Positions 12,773 to 23,310 of a stretch of DNA of 64,000 nucleotides are shown piece by piece. Positions within the stretch are counted from its first letter, which is position 1. Every line of letters starts with the position of its first letter. Source of the stretch: Lonicera japonica. Lineage: Eukaryota > Streptophyta > Magnoliopsida > Dipsacales > Caprifoliaceae. Location of the stretch: contig CM038469.1 of NCBI GenBank assembly GCA_021464415.1, forward strand, positions 32,707,883 to 32,771,882, read 5' to 3'. The translations under genes and the position numbers were made by a program. The notes beneath the pieces are model-generated. The model saw nothing but the letters and a program-made list of their open reading frames with translations. It did not search any database and had not been told where the DNA came from.

Positions 12773-13660
12773 GTTTCCGTATATTCTTTTCCTTTTTTTA
12801 TTCCGTATTCAGATTTTTTATTTTTATTTTTCATTTACCTCTTTGAACCCAATCCAATTCAGCTCAACTCAATCAGCCGTTAATTTGATAACAAAAAAAA
12901 ATCAGCCGTTAATTGATAAATTATCGTGGATAACTTACTAACAAAATCCAACGGAAAAAGGTGATTCTGATTGGGCCAAGGGTTACCAATTTTGATCCAG
13001 TGCTTTTGTTGTTCAAAAAAAATAAAATTATAAAGTTGAAATTATTGAGGCGTCCAGATTTTTTGATCAGTTAAGTAAGTCAATATGCCCATTCACTTGA
13101 ACTGGTTAATGCATTAATATTTTAAAAATTCAATAAAATAATTAAAATAGAGGGTCGACAAATCTTAACTCATTGTTAAATCTTTAGAAAAAATGTGAAA
13201 TTTGAACATAGTGATAATTACATGGATGTATGAAATTCGATATAGGGGAGACTCGAGAGGGGTTTGGGGATTCCAACAAGAAGCCTCTCTCTTAATATTG
13301 CGAGTCTTTACCATTGTGCTGCAAGGCAATTCTCATAATTTGCATCGATTTTCACTATAATTCTTTCTTTAACGGAAGTGATAAATATTCGGGGCGAGCA
13401 AGTTCAATAATTTCCGGCACAGTCTGCTAAAAGTAGGGCTAAGTTTAAATAAATTTGAATTAGGTCAAGTGTTGAAAAAATTTAAGCCTGAGTTTAAATT
13501 TGGGCCGAGTGGGGACTTGAACCAGTTCGGTCTAATTGAATCTAACCCACTTACATTTTTGAGGATATAGAAGTTTGCTGATGCATGGTCTAGAATGAGG
13601 CTTTCTTTTGTTTTCTTTCTTCTTTTCTTGTTTGGGCTTTGGCCCTCTTAATGTATAAAT
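12773..13660. other. intergenic, nothing recognised
   Basis: AT-rich sequence with a small direct repeat (ATCAGCCGTTAATTGATA-like, near 12871 and 12901). No gene seen. Confidence 0.4.
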
Positions 13661-13663
13661 GAA

Positions 13664-13927
13664 GGGTCCGTTTGATAACAACATGAAAAAGAAAAAGAAA
13701 AATAGTTATTTTTATGGGAGGTAGGAAAATAAGTTGAGACTATTTTCTTATTTTGTAGCTTTTTCTATAAAAAAATTTATTTGGTGGTTGAGGAGGGAAA
13801 AATTTTCACAAAAAATTATGAAGAAGGTAGAGCATCTACTCATAAAATGAGCATGACATGCCTCAATTTATTTTTCAACTTTTTATTAAATTAAGTGTTT
13901 TTTTTTTATATTGTTATCAAACAGAGC
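13664..13927. mobile_element. MITE with GTTTGATAACAA inverted ends
   Basis: The left end GGGTCCGTTTGATAACAA pairs with the right end TTGTTATCAAACAGAGC. About 264 bp, non-coding. The flanks share a short TGAA, but the TSD length is not secure. Confidence 0.6.
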
Positions 13928-14569
13928 TGAAATGACTAAGGAAAGGGAAGATAGACTAGGCTGTATCAAGGATATGCTCTTCTTTAAATCATCATTGCTT
14001 CAACATATTATTAAGGAATAAATTTTTGGGCTTATCTAACTTTTTCCTATTTTTAATAAGCTAGCACAAATTTGAGCCCAAAGCTCTTAATAAAATATGA
14101 GTTAAGTTTGAACATTTAAAAATTACTTTTTTACGTAGTCGAGTTGGAACTTATATAAGTAGGTTTAATTCATTTCATACTAGCCATGGACAACCAAGTT
14201 CCCAACCTCCTGTTTTTAAAGTTTTATAAATAAATTATCTTCATATAAAAGTAGACTTTGTCGATTTGTATTGTTTTAATTTATTTTATTTCCACGAAAA
14301 GTTTATTCTTGTATTTTTCTTAACATAAAATGTGTCACGAGAGAGGGTGATTGATCATTAAGAAGAATTAGAAATGTATTCTCTTTAAATGGTGATTCAT
14401 GGGACACATTCCTCCTATCAAACTTCCCCGCCGGAGAAGAATTTTCTTCATTACTTGCTTTGCTTGAAACTTGAAAACTAATGACATTTTTACTCTTTAT
14501 GGAAACTTTGGAGGGCTTTTTAGAAAGGAAATATTGAGAAAACAATAAGCATATGAAAACTTTGGTGTT

Positions 14570-15151
14570 GCATACTCAGAGTGTGGCTTCGTAAAGGGGA
14601 GGTCGCTTCTCTCGTGTGTGGTGGCCGCTTCCGAGTGCGTTAATCTGTTGGAAAAAAAAAGAGTTGTTTTGGTGGTAATATGGGTATCTTTGTGGACTTC
14701 ACCAAAGCATTTGGTTGTTTTGGTGGAATGTCATTTTTTGTTAAAAAGTGTTGGATCAGTTTGGCTTTGCTCCTCAATTTGTGAGTTATGTTGCAGAGAT
14801 TTTGCAGTTGGCTCATCTTTCAGTTTTGATTAATAGTAAAGTGCATGGCCGGTTATTTTAAGTGTAGTAGGGGGTTCGGCAAGGTGACCCTCTCCCCGAT
14901 GTTATTTGTTCTTGCTGAGGAGGTCCTTAATCGGGAAAATTTTAACCATATATAGTTGGTCAGGTTCAATTGATTAAGGCAATGATTCAAAGCAAGCTGT
15001 TGCATTTTTATTTGGACTAGGGTGTGTAGTAAGACAAAGATTGCAATGCTGTCTATGAATATGATAAGTAAGCCTGTTGAAGAGGGATCGAGGATTTCGT
15101 ATCCAGAGCTAGCTTTAAATCCATGAATAGATCGAGCTGCTTTGATGGCTA
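14570..15151 (+). pseudogene. L1-type LINE reverse transcriptase remnant, 5' part
   Basis: Translation in shifting frames gives successive plant LINE ORF2 blocks: CGFVKGRS, then AASECVNLL, GGNMGIFVDFTKAF (RT domain block with the first catalytic Asp), LAHLSVLINSKVHG and GVRQGDPLSPMLFVLAEEV. Several frameshifts and stops show it is dead. The YxDD region is not evident; sequence after RQGDPLSP degrades quickly, suggesting an internal deletion. The copia element at 15152 is inserted in this remnant, and the remainder resumes at 20929. Confidence 0.8.
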
Positions 15152-15438
15152 TGTTAGACATTGGATCCCATTAGCATGGGATTCCATTAGGTGTTAGACA
15201 TTGGATCCCATTAGTATGGGATTCCATTAGGAAGACAACATCATTAGGGAGACAACATCATAGTAAGACAATATTATAGTTTCTCCCTAGGATTCCTCTT
15301 TTGTGTTTTATATTTCCTTTCTCCAAGTGTATATATACCCTGATATATGTAATAGAAAACATTAAGAAATAATAAGAATTTCTTTCTCTCTCTAGATTTA
15401 TATTCTCTCCATTCTCTATTTCCATAGGAAAATTGACT
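15152..15438 (+). repeat. copia 5' LTR
   Basis: 287 bp, starts TGTTAGACATTGG and ends ATTGACT. The first about 80 bp are a tandem duplication of a 40-bp unit containing GGATCCCATTAG. A TATATATACCC box near 15340 could serve as the U3 TATA element. The TG...CT ends assume a 5-bp TSD; a 6-bp TSD (TGGCTA) would move the end by one base. Confidence 0.93.
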
Positions 15439-15450
15439 TGGTATCAGAGG
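15439..15450 (+). other. copia primer-binding site
   Basis: TGGTATCAGAGG directly abuts the 5' LTR and matches the usual plant copia initiator tRNA-Met primer site. Confidence 0.85.
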
Positions 15451-15714
15451 AATTAGATCCGTTATTTGGGTTTTATTGGCTTCGTCTTCAAACGACTGTC
15501 ACCTTCGTACCCTCATTTTTGTCATTTAAAGAGTTTTGTTCGTTCGTTAATTTTACTCAAACGATCTCCAAAAATCACCAAACAAATATCAAACGATTCC
15601 TCTCTTCTAGAAAATCAATTTAGAGTTTGAATCATCATTTTTTGCCAATCCACGCTTTCTCACGCGCCTCTGCTGTCCCGTCATCTAGAGAATCAAAAAT
15701 TTTTAGTATTTATA

Positions 15715-16005
15715 TTTTGACCCCCTGAAGTTTATGTTATTCTCAATTTGGTCTACACAAGTTTCTGTTTTTACAGTTTGGTCCAGATAAGTTCCTGTCT
15801 TTACATTTTGACCCCTTGAAGTTTTTGTTATCCTCAATTTAGTCTACACAAGTTTCTATTTTTACAGTTTGGTCCAAATAAGTTCCTGTCTTTGCATTTT
15901 GACCCCTAAAGTTTCTGTTATTCGAAATTTGGTCCACATAATTCCTATTTTTTACAATTTGGTCTAGATAAGTTCATGTCTTTGGCATTTTGATCCAGAA
16001 ATATT
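15715..16005 (+). repeat. 91-bp tandem repeats in the copia leader
   Basis: Units begin at 15715, 15806 and 15897, each opening TTTTGACCCC, with a partial fourth at about 15988. They lie between the primer-binding site and gag. Each unit contains the phrases TTTGGTC and AAGTTCCTGTCTTT. Confidence 0.85.
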
Positions 16006-16092
16006 TGTCTTTTGTAAATTTGCCCCGGAAGTTCCTGTTTAGCCCCAAATATTCCTAACTTTTGCAACTTAATCCTAAAATCTTAAGTTATC

Positions 16093-17010
16093 ATGAGTGA
16101 CACACAGATCCAAAAGGTTGAGGTGTCAGTTCGAAGTTTAGAAGGGGGGTCCTTTGGAGGTACGAGACTCAATGGTACTAATTTTTGTACCTGGAAGAAA
16201 ATAATGTCGGTTTTTCTTTGAAGAATACATAAGATGGGGCATGTAACTGGAGCAACCAAGGCTCCCAGTAACACAGATATTGAGGAATTTATGAAATGAG
16301 AAGATGATGGTGGGTACGTAATGTCAGTTTTGTTCAAAGCAATGACTGATGATGTATTACAGATGGTAGAGGAGTATGAAACCTCTGAAGCCATATGGAA
16401 TACGTTGGGGGACCTGTACACCAATGAATCTGACTTCATACATGTTCATGAATTAATGTGCAAAGCTGCTGGGATGCGATAGAATTGGCAACCAGTATCG
16501 GTGTTCTTTACTAAACTGAAGAACGTTTGGGCAGAAATTGATCAGAAACGTCCTTGTACACTCAAGCATCCCGAGTGCATTGCGTGGTACCAAAAGGAAA
16601 AGGAACTTGAGAGGGTTCATGCCTTCCTGGGATGACTCGATGCTAAACATGGAAGTGCTAAAGGAGAGTTGCTTCGCATGTCCGAACCTCCCAGCCTGAC
16701 TGTAGTGTTTGCATATATTCGCAAGGATGAATCCCAGCAAGACAGTCTCCAACAGGCACATGTTGAAATCTCTAGCCTGGCTATCCAATCTAAGCCACCA
16801 GTACCTTACCGTCAACAACAAGGTTCAAATGTGCTTCATCAGCAACGCCCACCATCAAGTTCAAATCGTCCAAAGTGTACCTACTGCAATGAATTGGGAC
16901 ATGTTCGAGAAACTTGTTGGAAGCTGAATCCACATCTTAGACCTCAAAAGCAAAGTTATCATAACAAAGGGAAATCAGCTATTGTTCAGAACCAGATTTC
17001 TATGGAATAA
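16093..17010 (+). pseudogene. copia gag, with four in-frame stops
   Basis: From the ATG at 16093 one frame runs to 17010 and reads as copia gag, including a region like the UBN2/gag-polypeptide domain. It ends in a CCHC zinc knuckle at about 16876-16920 (CTYCNELGHVRETC, spacing C-2-C-4-H-4-C). In-frame stops lie at 16219, 16297, 16480 and 16633. Each could have arisen by a single C-to-T or G-to-A transition, as expected from deamination of methylated cytosine. No full-length Gag can be made. Confidence 0.88.
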
Positions 17011-20000
17011 CTGGACAGGACCATTATACGCCAACAGGAACTACTCCTAATGCATCTAAAGCTGGTCGAGGTAAAATGGGTATGACATTAAAAGTTTCTC
17101 ATTTTGTTAATTCTGATACTTGGATTATTGATTCTGGTGCATCTGATCATATGACTTATGATAAATTTTTTTTATTGAATTGTCTCCCCCACCAGTGTCA
17201 TGTGTTACTAATACAAATGGTGAATCTTTTCCTGTATTGGGAATAGGGTCAGTTCGTATTACCCCGACTTTAGAATTTCACCATGTTCTATATGTTCCTG
17301 CCTTATCCCATCACTTATTGTCTGTTTCCCAATTAAATACGGACTCTAAATGTTTTGTGATTTTTTATCCCATATATGTCCTTTTTTAGGATCTTCTAAC
17401 CAGGGAGGTAATTGGAAGGGGGTATCTGAGGGGCAGATTGTTTCACCTGGATTGAATGTATGCTGGGGAGAGACCAGGAGCACCGTACCTCATTGACTTC
17501 GAATTCTAAGAAATTGAGTGAGGTTTGGTTATGGCATCACCGTCTAAGACATCCATTTTTTAAGGGTAATGTTATATGCACCCCTCTTTTATAGCCAAGA
17601 TACCACAAAATTTACACGCTCAGTCGGTGGCACACCACCGAAATTGAACATTTGATTCGGTAACGTTTCACCGACTTGACCTAAACGGCAACTTGCCACC
17701 GAAATTGAACATTTGCTTCGGTAAACTATCACCGAATATGAACCTAAAAGTCGGCAACTTGCCACCGAATCAAATATCCTCTAATTATTTAGCCACAACA
17801 CCTTCAATCACCCTAATTATGTGGTGTTTTGGCTACAAAATAGGGGTGTATATAACATCACCCTTTTTTAATGTTATGAGAAAAACTATGCCTACTTTGT
17901 TTATTGGTATTGACGAATCTATTTTGTGGTGTGAAACTTGTGTTATTGCTAAAAGTCATCGTGCTACTTATTCTCCCAGTATTTCTAATAAAAGTACTAT
18001 CCCTTTTGAGTTGATTCATTCTGATGTCCGTGGTCCCTCTAAAGAGTCCACTATTTCTAGTATGCGGTATTTTGTGTTATTTATTGATGATTGTACGAGA
18101 CTGTCATGGGTAATTCTTCTTAAAACTAAAGATGAAGTCTTTCCAACTTTTCATGTTTTTCGCAATCTAATTCACACACAGTATAATAGCACCATAAAAA
18201 TCCTTCGGTCTGATAATGGGGGGGGGAGTATATCAATAATGCCTTCAGTGAATTTCTCTAAATACATGGTATTGTTCACCAAATTACGTGTCCACAAACA
18301 CCCGAACAAAATGGAGTTTCTGAAAGAAAAAATCGTCACCTACTTAATATGGCTCGTGCACTTCTTTTTGGCTCTCATATGCCTAAATACCTTTGGGGTG
18401 ATGTTGTACAAGCTTCCTCTTACCTCATTAATCGTCTTCCTTCCAGTGTACTCCAGGGAAAACTTCCACTTGAGATACTTGTATCTCATATGCCATTACC
18501 TTCACTTCATAATCTTCCAGCTTGTGTCTTTGGCTGCGTTGTATTTGTCCATGTTCCTAAAAACCAACGGTCCAAGTTAGATGCTAGAGCAATTAAGTGT
18601 GTTCTTGTTGGTTATGAGGGATCTCAAAAAGGGTACAAGTGTTACCATCCACCTATAAGAAAGTATTATGTCACCATGGATGTCACTTTCTTCGAAGACA
18701 TGAGTTATTTCTCCTCACCATCCTCTGCTCTTTAGGGGGAGCATTTATATTTTGAAAAGTCGTCTCGTAGTGAGAAAGATGAAAATCCACAGGAAGATGA
18801 TACACAGACAGTTCCAATTCAGACACAGGAAGTTCAAATCATATATGTCCCCTCCACTATCGATCATACCCTCGATCCACAACTCCCTGGCACTGAAGAT
18901 CACTCATTTGAGGTATGTTCCCCTAATAGTAATGAGTCTAATGTATTACCTAATCGGTCAACCAGGGGTCAACCACCAAAAAGATATGAACCTACCCTCC
19001 ATGCAAAATCAAAGTATCCAGTTACAAATTATATCTCTACTAATAGATTATCTAAGTCATATGAGTTATTTGTGAATCAAATATCTACTGTATCAGTTCC
19101 TAACAAAGTGCATGATGCCTTGAGAGATCCTAAGTGAAAAAATGCAATGGATGAAGAGATGGAGGCGTTGCAAAAAAATAATACTTGACAACTTGTTTCC
19201 CCACCACAAGGCAAAAAGGCTGTAGGTTGTCGTTGGATTTTTGCTATGAAGCATAATGCAGATGGATCTGTGAATCGGTATAAAGCACGTCTAGTAGCTT
19301 AGGAATTTATTCAAACGTATGGAATAGACTACGATGAGACATTTGCACCGGTTATAAAAATGAATACTATTCGGGTCCTACTATCACTTGTGGCGAGTTT
19401 TAATTGGCCTCTACAACAATTTGATGTCAAAAAGCATTTCTTCATGGAGAGTTAGCTGAGGAAGTTTACATGGCTCCCCCACCTGGGTATGTGGCAGCTT
19501 CTCCTGGTAATTTTATTTGTAAATTGGAAAAATCATTATACGGGCTCAAACAGTCACCTCGTGCATGGTTTGGACGTTTATCCCAGTTCATGAAGAAGGT
19601 GGGTTATAGACAGAGTAACTCGGACCATACCTTATTTCTCAAGCACCAACAAGGGAAGGTAACTGCTCTAATCATTTATGTTAATGATATGGTAATCACT
19701 GGTGATGATACAGTTGAGATTGATAGATTTAAAAAAAGGTTGGCCTCAGAGTTTGAAATGAAGGACTTGGGTGGACTTAAGTATTTCTTAGGGATTGAAA
19801 TAGCAAGAGGGAGTGAAGGAATCTACTTGTGTCAAAGGAAGTATATTATTGATCTGTTGGCTAAAACTGGCATGTTAGACTCCAAACCTGTTGACACCCC
19901 TATTGAACAAAATCATTGCTTAGCAGAGTATCCAGACCAAATACCGACTGATAGAGCTCGCTATCAAAGATTAGTTGGGCGCTTAATCTACTTGGCTCAT

Positions 20001-20632
20001 ACTATACCAGATGTAACTTATGCCGTGAGCATAGTGAGTCAATTCATGCATAATCCAAATGAGAGTCACATGGATGCTGTTAACATAATTTTGAGATACT
20101 TGAAGTGATCTCCAGGAAGAGGGGTGTTTTCTAAACACAGTGATTGTCTCGAAGTTTGTAGTTTACCGATGCAGATTGGGCCGGGAGTGTTACTGACAGA
20201 AGGTCGACTTTCGGGTATTTTACCTTTGTAGGAGGTAATCTTGTTACGTGGAAGAGCAAGAAGCAGAAAGTTGTGGCTAGATCAAGTGCTGAAGTTGAGT
20301 ACAGAGGGATGGCTCATAGAGTATGCGAATTGCTGTGGTTGTGAACTCTATTATGTGATTTGGGTTTCGAACCCAAAAACGTTATGCAGCTGTATTGTGA
20401 CAACCGAGCAGCCATTGATATCTCGCAGAATCCAGTCCAGCATGATTGTACTAAGCATGTGGAAGTTAATCGTCATTTCATAAAGGAAAAATTAGATGCC
20501 AACCTAATTAGCTTTCCTTTCGTCCCCACCGAAGAGCAACTTGCAGATATCCTGACAAAAGGGGTTTCGAGAAAAGCCTTCTACGACTCATTAGGCAAGT
20601 TAGGCATGGTTGATGTGTATGCCCCAACTTGA
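17011..20632 (+). pseudogene. copia pol (protease, integrase, RT, RNase H), broken
   Basis: The protease active site DSGASDHM lies at about 17130-17150 (WIIDSGA). The GAG-pre-integrase and HHCC zinc region follow (LWHHRLRH before the MITE, WCETC after it). The integrase DDE triad is spread over HSDVRG, RSDNGG and EQNGVSERKN. Reverse transcriptase runs from about 19150 (GCRWIFAMK, RYKARLVA, YDETFAPV, LYGLKQSPRAW). Its catalytic box reads YVNDM at about 19677-19691, so one catalytic Asp is replaced by Asn. RNase H shows DADWAG, SSAEVEY and CDNRAAI, ending DILTKG. At least five frameshifts, several stops and the nested MITE make it non-functional. Confidence 0.9.
17564..17863. mobile_element. 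300-bp MITE nested in copia pol
   Basis: Perfect 8-bp target duplications TTTTTTAA (17556-17563 and 17864-17871) flank inverted termini of about 45 bp. The left end starts GGGTAATGTTATATGCACCC; the right end on the other strand starts GGGTGATGTTATATACACCC. It interrupts the integrase zinc region; removing it with one TSD rejoins the copia frame. The interior has two copies of a roughly 60-bp unit with GCCACCGAAATTGAACATTT. The 8-bp TSD suggests a hAT-type mechanism. Confidence 0.92.
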
Positions 20633-20639
20633 GGGGGAG
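20631..20639 (+). other. copia polypurine tract
   Basis: GAGGGGGAG immediately precedes the TGTTAG start of the 3' LTR, the expected plus-strand priming site. Confidence 0.85.
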
Positions 20640-20928
20640 TGTTAGACATTGGATCCCATTAGCATGGGATTCCATTCGGTGTTAGACATTGGATCCCATT
20701 AGCATGGGATTCCATTAGGAAGACAACATCATTAGGGAGACAACATCATAGTAAGATAACATTATAGTTTCTCCCTAGGATTCCTCTTTTGTGTTTTATA
20801 TTTCCTTTCTCCAAGTGTATATATACCCTGATATATGTAATAGAAAACATTAAGAAATAATAAGAATTTCTTTCTCTCTCTCTAGATTTATATTCTCTCC
20901 ATTCTCTATTTCCATAGGAAATTTGACT
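20640..20928 (+). repeat. copia 3' LTR
   Basis: 289 bp. It differs from the 5' LTR at five bases and by one extra CT in the CT run. It carries the same 40-bp terminal duplication and is followed by the GGCTA target duplication. Confidence 0.93.
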
Positions 20929-21081
20929 GGCTACAACCGCGACAATTCTTGCTTCTAATGATGAGCTGTTTGCTTTTGTAAAGAATAGATGCTGGTTGCA
21001 TCCTAGAGGTGTTTTGTACCCTCTTGTGGATTGGTTTGATATGGTAATCACTTATGTTTTAGTTTTTAAAAAAAAAAAAAT
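20929..21081 (+). pseudogene. LINE remnant, 3' part with poly(A)
   Basis: After the copia target duplication the interrupted sequence continues open (ATTILASNDELFAFVKNRCW) to about 21050, followed by an A-run at 21069-21081. It joins in frame with ATGGCTA at 15145-15151 and is taken as the other half of the LINE remnant. Assignment of this short piece to a LINE domain is less sure than that of the 5' part. Confidence 0.55.
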
Positions 21082-21220
21082 TACAAAACTGAAACACCAA
21101 AACTAAGAAAAACAACATTACCAGAGCAGCATAACCGGATAGCATTCACCCCCACCCCTCTCCACGGAGAGCTTGACGGGCAATATATTGCACAAACCAG
21201 TTTCCATCACTAGAAAGTCA

Positions 21221-21440
21221 AATATACGTAGCAGCAATAGCTAGACATAGGGGGTAGCTCTAGTGGGTTTGTGGGTGGGGTGGGATCTCCCTTGACTTTC
21301 AATTGTTTTTAAAATATACATAGCAGCAATGTCTAGCCGTAGCAGCAATAGCTAGACGTAGGGGTAGCTCTGGTGGGTTTGTGTGGGCGTGGGGGGGGTT
21401 GGGTTGTGCAATTAATCCCCCTTCACTTTCAATTTTTTTT
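21221..21440. repeat. imperfect direct duplication of about 110 bp
   Basis: Two neighbouring copies share GTAGCAGCAATAGCTAGAC, then GGGTAGCTCT and GTGGGTTTGTG, each followed by a TT-ACTTTCAATT block. Non-coding. Confidence 0.75.
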
Positions 21441-22320
21441 TACTACATAGAGTGTTTTTTGGAAAAAAATATATACATCTATATAACGACCCATGTGCAC
21501 AGAATTAGTCCTGAATTTAGGTAATTCATGCAGTCTCATAGGGTTTTCGAATTTTTTTTTCTTATATATAAATTATAATAGGTAAAATTAAAATAATTTT
21601 TGACTGAATAAAAGTAAACAACGGAACAATTATTCTAGCGGGTAATGGTGCTTGTCTTGCAACTTGAGTTCTCAAATTCGTAGTCTTGGTATGGCAGGAT
21701 TGAGCTTCCTTTTTTTTATTAACAAGTGCATAGGTCCTAGTTCCCAATTCAACTAAAATAATAAAAAAAATGCAATAAAATACCCCGAAACCTTATATAT
21801 TGATGAGTTTTTTTTTCCTGTTGTTGAATAAAACACTATCTTTTAGTTTAGTTTTAATTAAATTCTATATGAATAGGAAATTTAATTACTCTATTGTTGC
21901 TTTTCAAATCTCATAATTTCTATATGTATATATTTGTTGGAGTTTATTGATATAATTATGTTACATGAATAGAACATGAATAAAAAGCAACCCAAGTAAA
22001 AATAAAATCAACTTTGAAATGTCAACACAATTCTCATCTGCATAACACATAAAAAAATACCTTGGAGCTGATCGAGTGACCCATTCAATTGAAAGACTCA
22101 AAGGACAAACCATATTTCTAAACACCACAAGAAGTAAAGCACCTGTGACCAAACATATCAGGTGGGTGCTCGAACACAAGTTCTCTACTGCCAAACAATC
22201 CGGAAACCAAGCCAATCAAAACACTTGCAAACTTATCCTGACACTCACTCAAGCCAACTAGGTGTAGTCATCTGTAATACTTTGAAAACCAAATGAGGTA
22301 CGCATACTTTTGTCAAAGCA
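21441..22320. other. mostly unassigned, possible upstream pseudogene sequence
   Basis: AT-rich to about 21990. From about 22060 to 22260 base composition becomes more even and a frame is open, so a degraded upstream part of the dioxygenase pseudogene may lie here, but no family motif is clear. Confidence 0.3.
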
Positions 22321-22324
22321 TGGA

Positions 22325-22855
22325 CTAAAAATTACCCCTTCTTCTTTTGTTTGTTTGGTTAGTGAAACATTGTTATCATACACAAATTTAGCAGCAAAAT
22401 TGGAGAGAATTGTGATGAGGATGGTATACGAAAGCTTTGGCATAGACAAGTACTATGACTCTTACCTCAGGTCGGCTACATACCTTACTCGAGCCATAAA
22501 ATACAGAACGCCCAAGAGGAAAGGGACTAACACGGGTTTAATTAGTCTCTCACACTGACAGAAGCTTTATGACTATACTTCGTCAAAATCAAGTAAACAG
22601 TTTGGAGGTCAAAGCCAAGGACAGTGAATGGTTTAACGCTGACTTCTCGCCTTCATCATTCATAGTCATTGCAGGTGATACAGCAATGGTGAGACCAAGT
22701 CTGTGTCAAATATATATGTACATGCACGAATTCTTTTGTGCGCGCACTTATATTTTCCTTCACCTTTGTACGTATGTCATTGAAATTGACAAATTCATTG
22801 CTTGAAACAGGCATGGAGCAACAAGAAAAAAAAATTCGCATCATCATCGAGTAAT
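22325..22855 (+). pseudogene. 2-oxoglutarate/Fe(II) dioxygenase (AOP-like) pseudogene
   Basis: Translation gives LAAKLERIVMRMVYESFGIDKYY, then YLTRAIKYRTPKRK, and after a frameshift [41 protein letters not shown]. This is the order seen in plant AOP-like 2-oxoglutarate dioxygenases; HTD holds two of the three iron ligands. About four extra bases just before HTD (near 22537) shift the frame. A GT donor follows ATAGCAATG near 22689, and a possible next exon (AWSNKK) begins about 22811 but runs into A-runs and a stop, so the second iron His and the 2OG-binding Arg are missing. The N-terminal half is absent or unrecognisable. A hAT element sits 55 bp further on. Confidence 0.75.
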
Positions 22856-22910
22856 TAGTAAAATATTAAGCAATTATTGTGTGGTCAGAGGTTGAATAAA
22901 AGAGTCCAAT

Positions 22911-23302
22911 CAGAGGAGGACCCAGGAATTTTTCGAGAGATAGACTAATAATAATAGACAAAAAAATTATAAAAAAAATATCGAAAGTATAACTATATAG
23001 TGAAAAAAAATTAATAGCATAATTTAAATATTTGAATTCATATATAATGAAAAATATCTAACAAAGTTAAGCTCAACGAGTTTTTAATGATTTGAATCCA
23101 TCTATTACAGACTCTAGCTAATATATATTTAAGCTAGGATGTTAAGGGATGGACTAAAACTTAGCAAAGAGGTAGGCTAAAACTTAGCAAAGAGGTGGGC
23201 TTAAATAAATATTTTTATTTTTTTTTTACAAGTGCTAGTAGGTTTTTTAAATTTTTTTCCCCGTACTGAAACCCGCTTTGTCTCCCCCTAGATCTGCCCC
23301 TG
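22911..23302. mobile_element. non-autonomous hAT-like element
   Basis: Left end CAGAGGAGGACCCAGG and right end on the other strand CAGGGGCAGATCTAGG form an imperfect hAT-type inverted repeat, similar in style to the element at 3598. Flanks AGTCCAAT (22903-22910) and GGTCCAAT (23303-23310) are 8-bp duplications with one mismatch. 392 bp, AT-rich and non-coding. Confidence 0.78.
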
Positions 23303-23310
23303 GGTCCAAT

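Larger units (their letters stand above)
15152..20928 (+). mobile_element. Ty1/copia LTR retrotransposon, full length but defective
   Basis: Near-identical LTRs (287 and 289 bp) are bounded by GGCTA target duplications (15147-15151 and 20929-20933). TGGTATCAGAGG (15439-15450) follows the 5' LTR as primer-binding site, and a GAGGGGGAG polypurine tract (20631-20639) precedes the 3' LTR. Domain order is gag with zinc knuckle, protease, integrase, reverse transcriptase and RNase H, the copia order. By eye the LTRs differ at five substitutions plus one 2-bp indel, so the insertion is fairly recent. The internal frame is broken by many stops and frameshifts and by a 300-bp MITE (17564-17863), so it cannot mobilise itself. 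Confidence 0.95.
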
